Assembly: GCA_027295245.1 (NCBI GenBank)
Contig: JAPULF010000074.1
Coordinates: forward strand, 1-16,570
Source: Planctomycetota bacterium
GTDB lineage: Bacteria > Planctomycetota > Phycisphaerae > UBA1845 > UTPLA1
Direction: 5' to 3'
Length of the DNA stretch: 16,570 nt
Part shown: positions 14,701 to 16,570 of the stretch, one piece after another
Layout of the letters: every line of letters begins with the position of its first letter
Position numbering within the stretch: position 1 is the first letter of the stretch
Program-made: the position numbers and the translations under genes
Notes under the pieces: generated by a model
Database searches by the model: none
What the model saw: only the letters and a program-made list of their open reading frames with translations
What the model was told of the DNA's origin: nothing

Positions 14701-16041
14701 ATGGCGCCACACGTTGCATTGGTATCCTTCACCGGCTTTCGAATTCGGGAAGAAGAAATGCTGGAATTGGGCATGACGCTCCCGGGTCTGAGAGGGCGCG
14801 CTGAGGCGATTGGTCGATTGCCGTCACTGGGGCTGCTGACACTGGCGGGCATGACGCCGCCGGCCTGGACATGCAGCTACCACGAACAAGGCGTTGAGGC
14901 CGACTCCCTGCTTGAGAGAGTTCTCGCCGAGAAGCCGACGCTTGTCGCGATTTCAGCGTTGACCGCCAGTATCAATGATGCATATCTATTCTGCGGCCGG
15001 ATAAAACAGGCAGGCGTCTTCGTTGTTCTCGGCGGCCTTCATGCAACGACCCGTCCCCAGGAGGCGAGTCGGCATTGTGATGCGGTCGTGATCGGTGAAG
15101 GAGAGCCCGTTTGGCATCAGTTGCTGGCGGACGCCCGGAGCGGGGAGTTGAAGCAAAGCTATCGGGCACGATTGGCATTCGATCTTGCCAACGCGCCGAT
15201 CCCGAGATTCGACCTGCTGGGATCGGAGCGACGGTCGCGGCTGACGCTTCAGACCCAACGGGGCTGCCCGTTGGCGTGCGAATTCTGCGGTGCGAGTCGT
15301 TTGCTGGGTCCGTTTCGCGAAAAACCCGTCGCCGGCATCGAGCGCGAGCTTTCCGAGGTTGCGCGCCTATCGGGCCGGCACATCGTGGAACTGGCGGACG
15401 ACAATACGTTCGCGGGCAACCGAGATCTTGATTCGTTCTTCGAAACATTGGCGGCTTCGGGCATTCGTTACTTTACGGAGGTCGATTGGCGCGTGGGTGT
15501 CCGTCCCGAGGTTGTCGAACGTCTTGCGGGGTCGGGCTGCGTTCAGGTCCTCGTGGGCGTCGAATCGCTGGCCCATTCCTACCGCGGGATGGGGGCCAAG
15601 CGGGCCGAGCCGTCCGTCATCATGGACGCCCTATCAGCCATTCAGCAGACGGGCGTCGCCGTCAATGGATGCTTCGTCGTGGGATCGGACGGTGAGACCC
15701 GAAAGTCCATCGAAGAACTGGGCAGGTTTATTCTGGAAAGCGATCTGGCGGACGTACAATTGACGTTGCAGACGCCGTTTCCGGGCACGGCGCTGTATCA
15801 TCGACTCGACGCATCCGGACGCTTGCTCCCCGACCGGGACTGGTCGTACTACACCTTGTTTGACGTAACCTATCGGCCGCAAGCGATGTGTCCCGATGAA
15901 CTCCAACGAGCGTTTGTAGCACTCGTTCGTCGCGTGTTCGATGAGGAGGCGTCGCAGAGGCGATCGTCCATTCGGCGCGCGGTATGGCGTCGTCACCCGA
16001 GGTTGGGATCTTGCGAATCCGAACTCTGTTTCGATTCCTGA
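14701..16041 (+). CDS. B12-binding-domain radical SAM protein
   Basis: The product is 446 aa. Residues ~1-145 form a cobalamin-binding Rossmann domain of the radical SAM type (VAISALTASINDAY, VVLGGLHATTRP, CDAVVIGEGE). The radical SAM core follows with the cluster motif CPLACEFC (Cys189, Cys193, Cys196), a GxxxRxE-like segment, and typical strand motifs (ELADDNTF, VLVGVESL, NGCFVVGSDGET). Members of this class perform methylations and rearrangements on unactivated carbons, but many have unknown substrates, and nothing here identifies one. The C-terminal ~60 residues are basic and helical. The 3' end overlaps the next gene by 58 nt, which suggests coupling. An unrelated ACT-domain gene diverges upstream. 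Confidence 0.9.
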   Translation: MAPHVALVSFTGFRIREEEMLELGMTLPGLRGRAEAIGRLPSLGLLTLAGMTPPAWTCSYHEQGVEADSLLERVLAEKPTLVAISALTASINDAYLFCGRIKQAGVFVVLGGLHATTRPQEASRHCDAVVIGEGEPVWHQLLADARSGELKQSYRARLAFDLANAPIPRFDLLGSERRSRLTLQTQRGCPLACEFCGASRLLGPFREKPVAGIERELSEVARLSGRHIVELADDNTFAGNRDLDSFFETLAASGIRYFTEVDWRVGVRPEVVERLAGSGCVQVLVGVESLAHSYRGMGAKRAEPSVIMDALSAIQQTGVAVNGCFVVGSDGETRKSIEELGRFILESDLADVQLTLQTPFPGTALYHRLDASGRLLPDRDWSYYTLFDVTYRPQAMCPDELQRAFVALVRRVFDEEASQRRSSIRRAVWRRHPRLGSCESELCFDS

Positions 16042-16570
16042 TCGGGGGGCGACTGGCGATCGCGGAAATCGCCTCGGACAAACGGGCCGTCTGGATCGGC
16101 CTGCTGTTCGTGATCAGCGCGGGTCTGGCCCGTGATTACGACGGGGCGTACCTGCTCGCCGAGCCCTGGCACGTCGTGATGCCGCTGTGTGCTTCGCTCG
16201 CGGCCTCGCTCTTGCTCTATGCGCTCTTGTATAGAACACTGGTGCGTCGCATGGCGAACCGACCGCGTTTTTGGTCGGGTTTTCGTGTCTTTGTCTCCCT
16301 CTTTTGGATGACTGCACCGCTCGCTTGGCTCTACGCGATTCCGTACGAGCGATTTCTCGGGTCCTACGAAGCGGCGCTCGCCAACCTGTCGACGCTCGGC
16401 GTGGTATCCATTTGGCGCGTTCTGCTGATTACCCGCGTTGTCTCGGTGCTGATGAATGTTCGGATTTGGACCGCGTTTTTTCCCGTCATGTTGTTCGCCG
16501 ACGTGGTCGCGTTGGTTGGAGTAATGGCCAGTCCAGTGCCGATTGTGAGGATCATGGGCGGCGTGCGCTA
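15984..16570 (+). CDS. Multi-pass membrane protein, 3' partial
   Basis: This frame stays open for 195 codons to the right edge. It encodes hydrophobic segments around residues 36-49 (VWIGLLFVISAGLA), 62-80, 100-117 (FVSLFWMTAPLAWLYAI) and 135-180 (LGVVSIWRVLLI, AFFPVMLFADVVALVGVM), so at least four membrane helices are visible. Acidic and aromatic residues between them (RDYDGAYLLAEPWH) may face the envelope. No family name can be given. The ATG at 15984 starts inside the radical SAM gene. A TTG at 16011 would shorten the overlap. Neither has a clear RBS. The overlap suggests that it is translated together with the radical SAM protein. Confidence 0.75.
   Translation, partial: MASSPEVGILRIRTLFRFLIGGRLAIAEIASDKRAVWIGLLFVISAGLARDYDGAYLLAEPWHVVMPLCASLAASLLLYALLYRTLVRRMANRPRFWSGFRVFVSLFWMTAPLAWLYAIPYERFLGSYEAALANLSTLGVVSIWRVLLITRVVSVLMNVRIWTAFFPVMLFADVVALVGVMASPVPIVRIMGGVR

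Noticed and set aside
14566..14712. N-terminal extension of the ACT-domain protein by 49 residues
   Set aside because: The extension is unlike ACT proteins and runs across the RBS and start of the divergent radical SAM gene; ATG 14565 gives the expected family length.

Overview
The window is GC-rich DNA, most likely from a planctomycete-type bacterium (Planctomycetota, perhaps Phycisphaerae-like). This is an inference. It rests on a secreted beta-helix/PA14 lipoprotein, a CRTAC1-type FG-GAP/ASPIC protein next to a membrane multihaem cytochrome with TPRs, tightly overlapping genes with weak Shine-Dalgarno sites, and a selenoprotein. No rRNA, complete tRNA, CRISPR array, insertion sequence or phage module is visible.

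Layout. (1) 2-2763, plus strand: the 3' part of an AhpD/CMD-fold gene, overlapped by a large beta-helix + PA14 lipoprotein gene. (2) 2743-3798, minus: a methyltransferase with a Trm112-like head, overlapping the lipoprotein gene tail to tail. (3) 3799-4304: about 500 bp without an intact gene, holding a decayed copy of a PA14 C-terminus, short repeats and palindromes. (4) 4305-7078, minus: a compact kynurenine block in the order KMO - tryptophan 2,3-dioxygenase - kynurenine formamidase. (5) 7277-7684, plus: a short gene that looks broken by an in-frame TGA but reads as a selenoprotein with a Sec-x-x-Cys redox site, followed directly by a bacterial SECIS-like hairpin. Ordinary gene calling would reduce it to an 85-aa fragment without an active site. 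(6) 7807-13279, plus: a three-gene operon joined by 4-nt overlaps: five-haem membrane cytochrome/TPR protein, CRTAC1-like FG-GAP/ASPIC protein, small lipoprotein. (7) 13280-14565, minus: a doubtful small ORF, a two-helix membrane protein with a good RBS, and an ACT-domain protein. (8) 14701-16570, plus: a B12-binding radical SAM protein, overlapped by a multi-pass membrane protein that runs off the right edge.

How the genes work together. The kynurenine block encodes three consecutive steps from tryptophan to 3-hydroxykynurenine. Kynureninase and 3-hydroxyanthranilate dioxygenase are not in the window, so the link to de novo NAD synthesis is expected but unseen. The cytochrome/CRTAC1/lipoprotein operon looks like a membrane and envelope electron-transfer or haem-protein assembly of unknown substrate. 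The selenoprotein is a thioredoxin-fold protein. It implies that the organism carries SelA, SelB, SelD and tRNA-Sec elsewhere.

The most notable item is the selenoprotein at 7337-7684 with its SECIS. The PA14 remnant and the uncharacterised cytochrome/CRTAC1 operon come next.
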